A DNA stretch of 64,000 nucleotides from Fidelibacterota bacterium SCGC AAA298-D23 (GTDB lineage Bacteria; Fidelibacterota; Marinisomatia; Marinisomatales; Marinisomataceae). Below are positions 34,558 through 41,412 of this stretch, piece after piece. The stretch covers positions 310,001-374,000 of the forward strand of contig AQSI01000001.1 in the NCBI GenBank assembly GCA_000402655.1. The letters are read 5' to 3'. The translations under genes were made by a program, and so were the position numbers. Numbering within the stretch: the stretch's first letter is position 1; each line of letters begins with the position of its first letter. The notes beneath the pieces are model-generated. The model worked only from the letters and a program-made list of their open reading frames with translations. It was not told the origin of the DNA and made no database searches.

Positions 34558-35307
34558 ATGAAAAACATATACGCAACCACTTTTATTTTAATCTTTACAT
34601 TGTGTTCTTGTTCAACACAGGATCAAACTGTTAAATCAGACAAAGAACTTATGGTAACCTTTCAAGATTCATTAAGTTATTCAATGGGTATAAATATTGG
34701 AAAAAATTTGCCAGAGGCACAAATCAATCAAGATTTGTTAATAGAAGGCTTAAATGATTATTGGTCAAAGGAGGAGCCTAGGCTTAATGCGTCAGAACGA
34801 ATGGAAGTATTGAGAGCGTTTAATATAATGAATTCAGAGATGGATCGTAGTACTATGAAAGCTCTTAGCGAAAAAGCTGTCAAACTTTCCAGAGAAAATA
34901 AAATGAAGGGTCAAGAATTCTTAGAAAAAAACAAGACAGCTGAAGGAATAAGAGTCTTTAACAGAAGTCAAATTCAATATAGAATTGTCGCAGAAGGCGA
35001 TGGTGCAGTCCCCGACTATGATGATGTTGTTAAAGTACATTATAATGGTTATTTAATTGATGGGTATAAGTTTGATAGTAGTTATGATAGAGGAGAACCT
35101 GCTACATTTAGTGTAAAAAGTGTTATTCCTGGCTGGACAGAAATTCTTCAAAAAATGCCTACTGGATCAAAATGGGAAGTATTCATTCCTCACAATTTAG
35201 CATATGGAGTATCTGGAGTTGCGAGTGATCCAAAAAAAGGTGAATATGTAATTCCGCCTTCTTCAACACTTATTTTTGAAATAGAGCTTCTGGAAATTAT
35301 TGAATAA
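34558..35307 (+). CDS. FKBP-type peptidyl-prolyl isomerase, lipoprotein
   Basis: This protein of about 249 residues has a lipoprotein signal ending L-C-S-C, an N-terminal dimerisation domain of the Mip/FkpA kind (Y-S-M-G-I-N-I-G-K-N-L) and a long linking helix (residues ~95-130). The C-terminal FKBP domain follows (V-K-V-H-Y-N-G-Y-L-I-D-G, F-D-S-S-Y-D-R-G-E-P-A-T-F, V-I-P-G-W, I-P-P-S-S-T-L-I-F-E-I-E-L). It would assist folding of exported proteins in the periplasm. The ATG at 34558 is preferred to the TTG two codons earlier. Confidence 0.9.
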   Translation: MKNIYATTFILIFTLCSCSTQDQTVKSDKELMVTFQDSLSYSMGINIGKNLPEAQINQDLLIEGLNDYWSKEEPRLNASERMEVLRAFNIMNSEMDRSTMKALSEKAVKLSRENKMKGQEFLEKNKTAEGIRVFNRSQIQYRIVAEGDGAVPDYDDVVKVHYNGYLIDGYKFDSSYDRGEPATFSVKSVIPGWTEILQKMPTGSKWEVFIPHNLAYGVSGVASDPKKGEYVIPPSSTLIFEIELLEIIE

Positions 35308-35310
35308 TCA

Positions 35311-36258
35311 ATGAGTTTAAAGAAACTTATATCTCTTTTTTCTGTTGCTATTATTTTAAGTTGTAGCCCTAAGCAAGAATCTATTTTATTAGAAAATCCT
35401 ATGTTTGCTACTGAGCCCGTTGAAAATGCTGGATTAGACAGTATTGGATTTCTAATGAGAAAACATGTGATTATTGTTACAGTTAAAGAAAAAAATGAAA
35501 TTCATGTTTATGGTGCTATGAATGGAAAATTTAAAAAATCAATTAAAAGAGAAAATGCATTTCCTAATGGAATAACGACCATTAACGATCAATTTGTTTT
35601 AGTGACTGAACGAGACAATAAACAGGTTGCTGTGTTTGATTCATCGATGAATTTTTTAGGAACCTTTGGTAATAATGAGCTACGAAGTCCTTATGGCATA
35701 ACTTTTTATAAGCATGATGATAAATCTTATAAGGTATTGGTAACAGATAGTTATGAATATAATAACCCTAGACAAGATCGAATTCTCAGTTGGGATTTTA
35801 CCATTGTGGATAGTGGATTTAGTGTTGGACCAGCTAGTATTTTTGGAAGCCCAATACTTTATCAAGTTGAAAGCATTCAAGTTGATAAACACTTCAGAAC
35901 ATTATTAGTGGCAGAGGAAATGGAAGAGCATCATAAAATTATGGCTTTGGATTTAACTTCTGGTGAAGTTTTAAAAGAAGATTTAGGAAACTTCAATAGA
36001 GGAAATGATCCCGAAGGTATTGCACTTGTTGCAAATCCTGATAATTCTGGATACTGGATTTGTACGGAGCAAAGCAAAACTGATAACCGCTTTCATTTAT
36101 ATGATCGTGAAACATTAGAATATATGAATACTATGTATTTAGATAATGTTTCCTACACAGATGGCATTGCTACAGCGTATATGCACGGTAAATGGTTTTT
36201 ATATGCAGTAGATAATGATGCAAGAGTTGTTGCATTTGAATTACCAGAAATCAATTAA
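35311..36258 (+). CDS. Phytase-like beta-propeller lipoprotein
   Basis: This 315-residue protein has a lipoprotein signal ending I-I-L-S-C. The mature part is built of repeated beta-strand blades with N-G-I-T-T-I, L-V-T-E-R-D-N-K, S-P-Y-G-I-T-F, D-P-E-G-I-A-L and Y-T-D-G-I-A-T. The D-P-E-G and late T-D-G motifs are those of beta-propeller phytases (BPP). Whether the calcium-binding and phosphate-binding residues are all present cannot be settled by eye. It may hydrolyse phosphate esters outside the cytoplasm, which would suit the nearby PiT-like permease; that link is inference. Confidence 0.65.
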   Translation: MSLKKLISLFSVAIILSCSPKQESILLENPMFATEPVENAGLDSIGFLMRKHVIIVTVKEKNEIHVYGAMNGKFKKSIKRENAFPNGITTINDQFVLVTERDNKQVAVFDSSMNFLGTFGNNELRSPYGITFYKHDDKSYKVLVTDSYEYNNPRQDRILSWDFTIVDSGFSVGPASIFGSPILYQVESIQVDKHFRTLLVAEEMEEHHKIMALDLTSGEVLKEDLGNFNRGNDPEGIALVANPDNSGYWICTEQSKTDNRFHLYDRETLEYMNTMYLDNVSYTDGIATAYMHGKWFLYAVDNDARVVAFELPEIN

Positions 36259-37125
36259 GTGAATTTACTTTTCCTTTTTATATATTTTTCCATTTTTCTG
36301 GTAGTTACATATTATTTTAGAAATTCAATTATACAAAACATTTATAAACTGCCTATTATTCGAAAATCCTGGCAGCTACCTGAAATGAATGCACATAGTG
36401 TAAATTTGATTAATAATGATAAACCTGTAGTTGTTTGTTGTGGTGATAGTATTACTCATGGACATATTGGATATGACTGGGTGAGTTCTTTAAGAAGGAA
36501 AGATGGTTCTAAAATTTATATAAATGCAGGTATAAATGCTGATCTTACTTGGAATTTAAATCAAAGAATCAATGATATTATTAAGCATAATCCAGATTAC
36601 ATTACCATTTTAATTGGTACAAATGATGCAATAGGGAGTCAACCTGTTAAATTAATTCAAGATTACTACATACAAACAAAAAATCTTCCACAAGCTCCTT
36701 CTATTGAATGGTTTGAAGAGCAAATTGAAATTTTTGTAAAAAAAATAAAAAAAAATACTACTGCCAAAATTGCTATTACAACCCTTCCATGGCTTGGTGA
36801 GCAAGAAGATGCATCTATAATGAGTGTAATTAATAATTATAATGTTATAATTAAAAAAATTGCCTTGAAGTATGATATATCAATCTTGGATTTATATTCA
36901 AAATTCAAAGAACAGATTAGTGAAATTGAAAGTGTTCCATATACTACTTCTGAACTTCGCAGGTTAAGAGGTTTGAGAGCTGTTGTTTTGTACTATGTTT
37001 TTGGTTGGAGTTGGAACAAAATAGGTAAAAAATATAATCTTCAACTACTTTGTGATCATATTCATTTGAACGAAAGAGGAGGAAGCTTGATGGAAAATAT
37101 GGTAAAAAAATTCTTATCAGCATGA
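36259..37125 (+). CDS. SGNH/GDSL-type hydrolase, membrane anchored
   Basis: This 288-residue protein has an N-terminal membrane helix (about residues 2-18) and the SGNH blocks C-C-G-D-S-I-T-H-G (block I, nucleophile serine), a central glycine in I-N-A-G, I-G-T-N-D-A (block III) and D-H-I-H-L-N (block V, D-x-x-H). It is an esterase, lipase or O-acetyl hydrolase of unknown substrate. The start is GTG immediately after the preceding stop. It is the last gene of the plus-strand run before the small minus-strand genes. Confidence 0.85.
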   Translation: MNLLFLFIYFSIFLVVTYYFRNSIIQNIYKLPIIRKSWQLPEMNAHSVNLINNDKPVVVCCGDSITHGHIGYDWVSSLRRKDGSKIYINAGINADLTWNLNQRINDIIKHNPDYITILIGTNDAIGSQPVKLIQDYYIQTKNLPQAPSIEWFEEQIEIFVKKIKKNTTAKIAITTLPWLGEQEDASIMSVINNYNVIIKKIALKYDISILDLYSKFKEQISEIESVPYTTSELRRLRGLRAVVLYYVFGWSWNKIGKKYNLQLLCDHIHLNERGGSLMENMVKKFLSA

Positions 37126-37238
37126 ATTTGTAATCTTAATCGTCGCCTAGACTACTTAATATCTGCCAAGCAAGTATGATAAATAGTATTTCCATGAATC
37201 AAATTAATAAAACTAAAACAAAGTTAATACAAGCTAAT

Positions 37239-37550
37239 TTATGTTCTTACGGACACAATCTTTAAACCAGAACTTGTACAGCGTAAAGTATAGTCAATTG
37301 GATTCATACCTCCGCAGTATACAGTTACATAATAATCACTTCCACTTTGTCTTACACTTCCGGTTGAAAAACGACAACCAACTGCACTTGCTCCAAGACC
37401 GTAATTACTTCTTGCATGACTAAGTGCTTTCATATCTGCTGTACTTTTATAGCACTTTGAAGATTTACTTTTTGGTTTGCTTGGTATAACTAGAAGTAAA
37501 ATAATTATACTTAATACCCCAATTATAACTATTAAAGCTTTTTTTTCCAT
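37239..37550 (-). CDS. Small membrane-anchored protein with four cysteines, unknown
   Basis: This 103-residue protein has an N-terminal transmembrane or signal-anchor helix (residues 5-22), a lysine/serine-rich linker, and an ~70-residue outside domain with four cysteines (K-C-Y, V-G-C-R, V-Y-C-G-G, L-R-C-T) that could form two disulfides. An AAAGGA sequence lies upstream within the end of the preceding gene, four bases away, so the two are probably an operon. I recognise no family. The adjoining region looks accessory. Confidence 0.55.
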   Translation of the reverse strand: MEKKALIVIIGVLSIIILLLVIPSKPKSKSSKCYKSTADMKALSHARSNYGLGASAVGCRFSTGSVRQSGSDYYVTVYCGGMNPIDYTLRCTSSGLKIVSVRT

Positions 37551-37554
37551 ATTA

Positions 37555-37836
37555 TTAATCCAATTCCTTTAAGGCATCGACTAATTCATACTCTTTATCA
37601 AATCTTTCTTTCATACCACCTTTTTCTTTAAGTAAAATATATCCATAAGATTTTGATCCAATGGCAACTTTATCTCCATAACGAGTGTCATACCAATATT
37701 GATCGCCTTTGTCATCGATGATTACTTGATACCTGCCATTTTGGTTTTCTTCTTCATGAGCATCAAATCCCATTAATAAAAATAAGTTCACTGTTGCTAA
37801 TACACCTATGATAAAACTTTTAATTTCTAATTTCAT
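37555..37836 (-). CDS. Small exported protein of unknown function
   Basis: This 93-residue protein has an N-terminal hydrophobic segment (residues 8-25) followed by an acidic/polar domain with Y-Q-V-I-I-D-D-K-G-D-Q-Y-W-Y-D-T-R-Y-G and a lysine/glutamate-rich end. A good ribosome-binding site (AGGAGA) precedes the ATG, which supports a real gene. Y-Q-V-x-x-x-x-x-D-Q-Y-W-Y-D-T resembles short bacterial proteins that repeat a 'value formatted from a property' strand, but I cannot name a family. Confidence 0.55.
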   Translation of the reverse strand: MKLEIKSFIIGVLATVNLFLLMGFDAHEEENQNGRYQVIIDDKGDQYWYDTRYGDKVAIGSKSYGYILLKEKGGMKERFDKEYELVDALKELD

Positions 37837-37905
37837 ATTGTCTCCTAGTTATTTTTAATAAATATAAAGTATTAGACTTTTGAAATAAAGAAGGGAATTA
37901 ATAAT

Positions 37906-37955
37906 GTACCCCGGACAGGATTTGAACATGTGACCTGCGGATTAGAAAATCGTTG
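37906..37955 (-). pseudogene. Degenerate 3'-half copy of tRNA-Arg (distal att-like repeat)
   Basis: These 50 bases match 38446-38495, inside the intact tRNA-Arg gene, at 46 of 50 positions in the same orientation. The first 22 bases are identical. The match covers the 3' end, T-arm, variable loop and most of the anticodon arm, and stops there. This is the usual product of tyrosine-integrase insertion into a tRNA 3' half, with this as the displaced end. Mismatches in T-stem and anticodon-stem positions show it is not a working tRNA. Confidence 0.75.
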
Positions 37956-37987
37956 ACTTCTTGAGGAGAAAATTAGAGAAATATTGT

Positions 37988-38329
37988 TTATTCAATAGCA
38001 TCTATGAGTTTTTTTGTAAGAATACCTAATACCTCATTATTATTTTCAATTCTTTTTTGAGTTTCCTTTAATTTTTTAAGACTAGCTGCCACTTCATCAA
38101 AATCTCCTACTCCATTATATACATACAAATAAATTTCAAAGTATAATGCTCCGAATAAGGACATATCGCTACTAAGGTCTTTAGCAGATAAGAGAAGTTC
38201 TTGTTGTTGTAATAAAATACTTTCTTGAATCGTAAAATATTGATTAACTCTATTAACAATTTGAAATAATGATAATGAGAGGGTTATCATTAAAATAGAA
38301 ATAGAAATATTTAATATTTTTTTGTCCAT
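37988..38329 (-). CDS. Small membrane/coiled-coil protein inside tRNA-bounded element
   Basis: This 113-residue protein has an N-terminal membrane helix (residues 6-26) and a long mostly helical remainder with Q-Q-Q-E-L-L-L-S-A-K and a C-terminal coiled-coil-like stretch (L-K-K-L-K-E-T-Q-K-R-I-E-N). No ribosome-binding site is evident before the ATG. It is the only gene between the two tRNA-Arg repeats. No homologue is recognised. Confidence 0.5.
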   Translation of the reverse strand: MDKKILNISISILMITLSLSLFQIVNRVNQYFTIQESILLQQQELLLSAKDLSSDMSLFGALYFEIYLYVYNGVGDFDEVAASLKKLKETQKRIENNNEVLGILTKKLIDAIE

Positions 38330-38380
38330 ATCGAAATATAGTATATCGATTAGTTTTAAACCAGTATTTCACATAATTGT

Positions 38381-38400
38381 GTTGTCGGTTTGTTGTCGGT
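38381..38400. repeat. Direct 9-bp repeats near the tRNA-Arg junction
   Basis: GTTGTCGGT occurs at 38381-38389 and again at 38392-38400, about 46 bases from the tRNA-Arg 3' end. Short direct repeats at this distance from an attachment core are the usual form of integrase arm-type binding sites. That reading depends on the integration interpretation. Confidence 0.4.
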
Positions 38401-38446
38401 AAAATAAAGGGTGTTTTAAAAGAGTAAAAAGGGGAGTTTGTCGTCG

Positions 38447-38520
38447 TACCCCGGACAGGATTTGAACCTGTGACCTACGGATTAGAAATCCGTTGCTCTA
38501 TCCAGCTGAGCTACCGGGGC
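38447..38520 (-). tRNA. tRNA-Arg(TCT)
   Basis: On the minus strand this 74-nt cloverleaf reads GCCCCGG acceptor (closing with CCGGGGT, G1-U72 wobble), D-stem GCTC/GAGC, anticodon stem ACGGA/TCCGT with loop TTTCTAA (anticodon TCT), and T-stem ACAGG/CCTGT with loop TTCAAAT. CCA is not encoded. Its 3' half is repeated degenerately 540 bp downstream, so it has served as an integration target while remaining intact. Confidence 0.96.
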
Positions 38521-38601
38521 ATGCGCCAAATTTAACTAATTAATAAAAATTTTAAAGCATTTTTGTAAAATTTTTCCGAGGGGACTCCGACGAGAAATTT
38601 C

Positions 38602-38630
38602 TTGCAAAAAATTAAGTTTAGTAGTAGAAT
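38602..38630 (+). promoter_or_regulatory. Promoter of the small repeat-protein gene
   Basis: TTGCAA (38602-38607) and TAGAAT (38625-38630) are separated by exactly 17 bases and match the sigma-70 consensus at 5 of 6 positions each. Transcription would start near 38637, leaving a 36-nt leader with AAGGAGA ahead of the ATG at 38673. Confidence 0.55.
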
Positions 38631-38672
38631 ATTGAAATTAGCTTATTCACTAAACTTTTTAAGGAGAATATA

Positions 38673-38900
38673 ATGGCTGAAAAAGTAAAAACATGTGGTG
38701 TTAGTAAAGAAAAAGGCTATCTATACTATTTAGGTAAAGATGGTAATGTATGGCGCTCAGGTATGTCAAGAGGCGGATCTGGTGGCGGTAATGCTGAAAA
38801 AGTTGCTGACGCAGGTGTAACACGTGAAAGTGGTTACCTATACTTCATCGATAAAGACGGTGATGTATCTCGCGCACCTATGGCTAGAGGTAGAGGTTAA
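38673..38900 (+). CDS. 75-residue protein of two 39-residue tandem repeats, unknown function
   Basis: The protein consists of two aligned units with a 39-residue period: E3-K4-V5 matches E42-K43-V44, G-Y-L-Y (15-18) matches 54-57, K-D-G (22-24) matches 61-63, and R-x-x-M-x-R-G (28-34) matches 67-73. A G-S-G-G-G linker joins them. It is small, basic and soluble, with no signal peptide. The gene has its own promoter, a strong AAGGAG ribosome-binding site, codons richer in G and C than its neighbours, and a strong terminator, suggesting a highly expressed single-gene unit. A nucleic-acid or RNA-associated role is possible from its basic, glycine/arginine-rich end but is only a guess. Confidence 0.8.
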   Translation: MAEKVKTCGVSKEKGYLYYLGKDGNVWRSGMSRGGSGGGNAEKVADAGVTRESGYLYFIDKDGDVSRAPMARGRG

Positions 38901-38927
38901 TAAACTTTTATCTTATTAGGTTTAATT

Positions 38928-38960
38928 AAAAAAAGGAGCATTTCGATGCTCCTTTTTTTT
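38928..38960. terminator. Bidirectional intrinsic terminator
   Basis: AAGGAGCAT and ATGCTCCTT form a stem around a TTCG tetraloop, extended by an A-tract on the left and a T-tract on the right. It ends transcription of the small repeat-protein gene on the plus strand. Read from the other side, the A-tract becomes a T-run for the minus-strand DUF502 gene, whose stop codon overlaps its edge. Confidence 0.92.
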
Positions 38961-39579
38961 ATTTTACTATAGAATTTTTGTGGCTTCCAACAATACCACT
39001 GGAAACAATCATTCTGAATCCCTCTTCAACATCTACATCTGCAAGCGTAGTATCTTCTTTAGGAATAATTAGAAAAAATCCTGATGTTGGATTTGGTGTA
39101 GTTGGAACAAACAAATGATAAAACTCTTCATTATTCTCATTTGTTGACTCGCTGGTTACAAAACCTAGAGTCCATGTACCTTTTCTTGGATATTCAACGT
39201 ATACAACTTTTTTAAAAGAGTTATTCTGAGATCCAGATACTGTTTCAATGATTTGTTTTGTTGTACCATAAATTGTATCAATTAAAGGAATTTTTTTAAA
39301 AATTCCTTCAAACCAGTCAACAACCCTTTTTCCAAAAACATTTCTTGCTAAAGCTCCAAAAATAATCAGGGCTATTAAGACAATTAAAAGTCCTACTAGT
39401 GAGCTAATTAAACCAAATCCTGGAAAAGTAACATCTACAAATCTTTCTAGAGGCTCTGCTACAGTCCCTCCAAGCCAGATTGTTATTTCTAATGTAACCT
39501 GAATGACATATACAGTTAATGCCAACGGAACAATGGTTGCGATTCCTGCAAGCAGATTTGATTTCATTTTTTCTATCAT
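38959..39579 (-). CDS. DUF502 family membrane protein
   Basis: This 206-residue protein has two membrane helices (about residues 8-35 and 55-80), then K-R-V-V-D-W-F-E-G-I-F-K-K-I-P-L-I-D-T-I-Y-G-T-T-K-Q, the characteristic DUF502 segment. A soluble domain follows with V-Y-V-E-Y-P-R-K-G-T-W-T-L-G-F-V-T and V-P-T-T-P-N-P-T-S-G-F-F. The family is widespread in bacteria (and has plant LCV-like members) and its role is not established. It is last in the minus-strand run. Confidence 0.88.
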   Translation of the reverse strand: MIEKMKSNLLAGIATIVPLALTVYVIQVTLEITIWLGGTVAEPLERFVDVTFPGFGLISSLVGLLIVLIALIIFGALARNVFGKRVVDWFEGIFKKIPLIDTIYGTTKQIIETVSGSQNNSFKKVVYVEYPRKGTWTLGFVTSESTNENNEEFYHLFVPTTPNPTSGFFLIIPKEDTTLADVDVEEGFRMIVSSGIVGSHKNSIVK

Positions 39580-39605
39580 AATTTAAATTTATTAAAAAAT
39601 AGGTC

Positions 39606-40487
39606 CTATTTCCTATATATAAGTATAGAACTACCTAGGATAAACAGAGTTCCAACAATTTCTTTCGTTGTCAGTACTTCTCCTAAAAAAACCCAACCCA
39701 AAAATATTGCTACAATTGGTGGAAAAATAGCTACATAAGTAACTTGAGTTACATTAAGGTATTGATAAAGCCAAAAATAAATCCCCCAAGAAATAAATCC
39801 CCCAAAAATAATAAGATAAAGGGTTGAAAGTATAAGTTCGTTTGTCCAGACTATGACTGATATATCTTCTTTTACTAAAAATGACATTGAAAGCATTACA
39901 AATCCTGTCAAAACTTGACAAACTGCATTCATTTGGTAAGGACCAACTTCATCATTATATTTTTTGTAAAGAACGCTTGGATATGCCGCTATAATTATAA
40001 CTGCAATTAAAACAAGTATTGCTAAGAAGGATTGCGAGGCTAAATCAATTTCTTGATTAGTACTCATAATTATTACTCCAGTCAGTCCAGCGAATAAAGC
40101 TGTAATTTTATTCTTATTAAGTCTTTCGTTTGGATCATCTTTGATCATAAAGTGTGCCATCAAGCTTGTGAAGAGAGGAAATAGTCCCCATAAAATGGAT
40201 GATATACTAGAAAAAATATATTGTGTAGCCCAATATGTCATCCCATAGGATAGACTAAAGTTTAAAAGTCCAAATGAAAGATACAATTTAATTGCTTGAG
40301 GAGTAGTTGGAATAGATAGCTTCTTAAAATAAATGTATAAATAAAAAATAATTCCTGAAAAAAGGAATCGTAATCCAACGCCGTAAAAAGGCGGAACTCC
40401 AGCATTTAGAGAAATTTTAATGAAATACCATGTTGAGCCCCAAATCAGGCACAGAGCAATGAATGGGAATAAAATCTTATTATTCAT
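39606..40487 (-). CDS. EamA-family (DMT superfamily) transporter
   Basis: This 293-residue protein has ten membrane helices arranged as two EamA repeats. The first begins C-L-I-W-G-S-T-W-Y-F-I-K; the second ends F-L-G-W-V-F-L-G-E-V-L-T-T-K-E-I-V-G, the usual DMT repeat end. Such carriers export amino acids, nucleobases or other metabolites; the substrate is unknown. The start overlaps the secF stop by one base. Confidence 0.88.
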   Translation of the reverse strand: MNNKILFPFIALCLIWGSTWYFIKISLNAGVPPFYGVGLRFLFSGIIFYLYIYFKKLSIPTTPQAIKLYLSFGLLNFSLSYGMTYWATQYIFSSISSILWGLFPLFTSLMAHFMIKDDPNERLNKNKITALFAGLTGVIIMSTNQEIDLASQSFLAILVLIAVIIIAAYPSVLYKKYNDEVGPYQMNAVCQVLTGFVMLSMSFLVKEDISVIVWTNELILSTLYLIIFGGFISWGIYFWLYQYLNVTQVTYVAIFPPIVAIFLGWVFLGEVLTTKEIVGTLFILGSSILIYRK

Positions 40488-41410
40488 TACTTATTAGATG
40501 ACTGGTATATGGTTGCAAGTAATGCGCTAGCAATATAAATACTAGAGTAAGTACCTACAATGACACCAACTAACATAGTAAAAGAAAAAGGCCTAATTAC
40601 TTCACCACCATAAACAAGTAATACAACAATAACGAATAGTGTAGTTAAGGAAGTAATCAAAGTTCTGCTAAGGGATTGATTTATACTTTTGTTAATAGTT
40701 GATTCAAACATGACTGTACCAGAAGATTTCATATTTTCTCTTATTCTATCCAAAATAACAATTGTGTCGTTTAATGAATACCCAACAATAGTTAAAAAAG
40801 CAGCAACAGTACTTAATGTAATCTCAAATCCTGTAAGAGAAAAAATACCAAGCGTAATAATAACATCATGTACCAATGCTAAAATAGCTCCTAAAGCAAA
40901 TCTGAATTCAAATCTAACAGATATATAAAATAAAATTAACACTAGAGCGGACACAACTGACCAAAATGCTTTTCCACTTAATTCAGAACCTACTTTAGGA
41001 CTTACTGAACCTAGTGAAAGAATAAAATCATTCTTGTTTTCTGGAGCTTTTGAAGACATAGAATCATATAAATGATTAATAACTATTTGGCCAAAATTTT
41101 CCGGTTCATTATCTAGAGATTTTATTTTAATCATTACATCATTTTGGCTTCCAAAATATTTAATTTCTTCACCACTTAGGTCTACTAAGTTATCATTTAA
41201 AGATACGGATTTGAGTGAACTTCTTACTTCTTGAATTGATACATCTTCCGAAAAACTTACTCCAATTGCTGTTCCACCTTTAAAGTCAATTCCAAGATTT
41301 ACACCCATTAAAAGGATAATGATAGAACCAAAAGCTAGGACAGATGACAGGCCAAACCCAAATGATTTGAACTTCATAAAATTAATCTTTGTGTCTTCCA
41401 TAAACTTCAT
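40487..41410 (-). CDS. secF: Protein translocase subunit SecF
   Basis: This 307-residue protein has the SecF layout: one N-terminal helix, G-I-D-F-K-G-G-T-A at the first periplasmic turn, a periplasmic domain, then five helices with V-G-Y-S-L-N-D-T-I-V-I-L-D-R-I-R-E-N and a C-terminal R-T-L-I-T-S-L-T-T motif. With SecD it uses the proton gradient to complete protein export. It starts 2 bases after secD. Confidence 0.95.
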   Translation of the reverse strand: MKFMEDTKINFMKFKSFGFGLSSVLAFGSIIILLMGVNLGIDFKGGTAIGVSFSEDVSIQEVRSSLKSVSLNDNLVDLSGEEIKYFGSQNDVMIKIKSLDNEPENFGQIVINHLYDSMSSKAPENKNDFILSLGSVSPKVGSELSGKAFWSVVSALVLILFYISVRFEFRFALGAILALVHDVIITLGIFSLTGFEITLSTVAAFLTIVGYSLNDTIVILDRIRENMKSSGTVMFESTINKSINQSLSRTLITSLTTLFVIVVLLVYGGEVIRPFSFTMLVGVIVGTYSSIYIASALLATIYQSSNK

Positions 41411-41412
41411 AA

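Noticed and set aside
37126..37238. Possible additional gene or RNA in the 113-bp gap after the SGNH hydrolase
   Set aside because: No open frame with a ribosome-binding site, no strong hairpin and no tRNA-like pattern; I see nothing definable.
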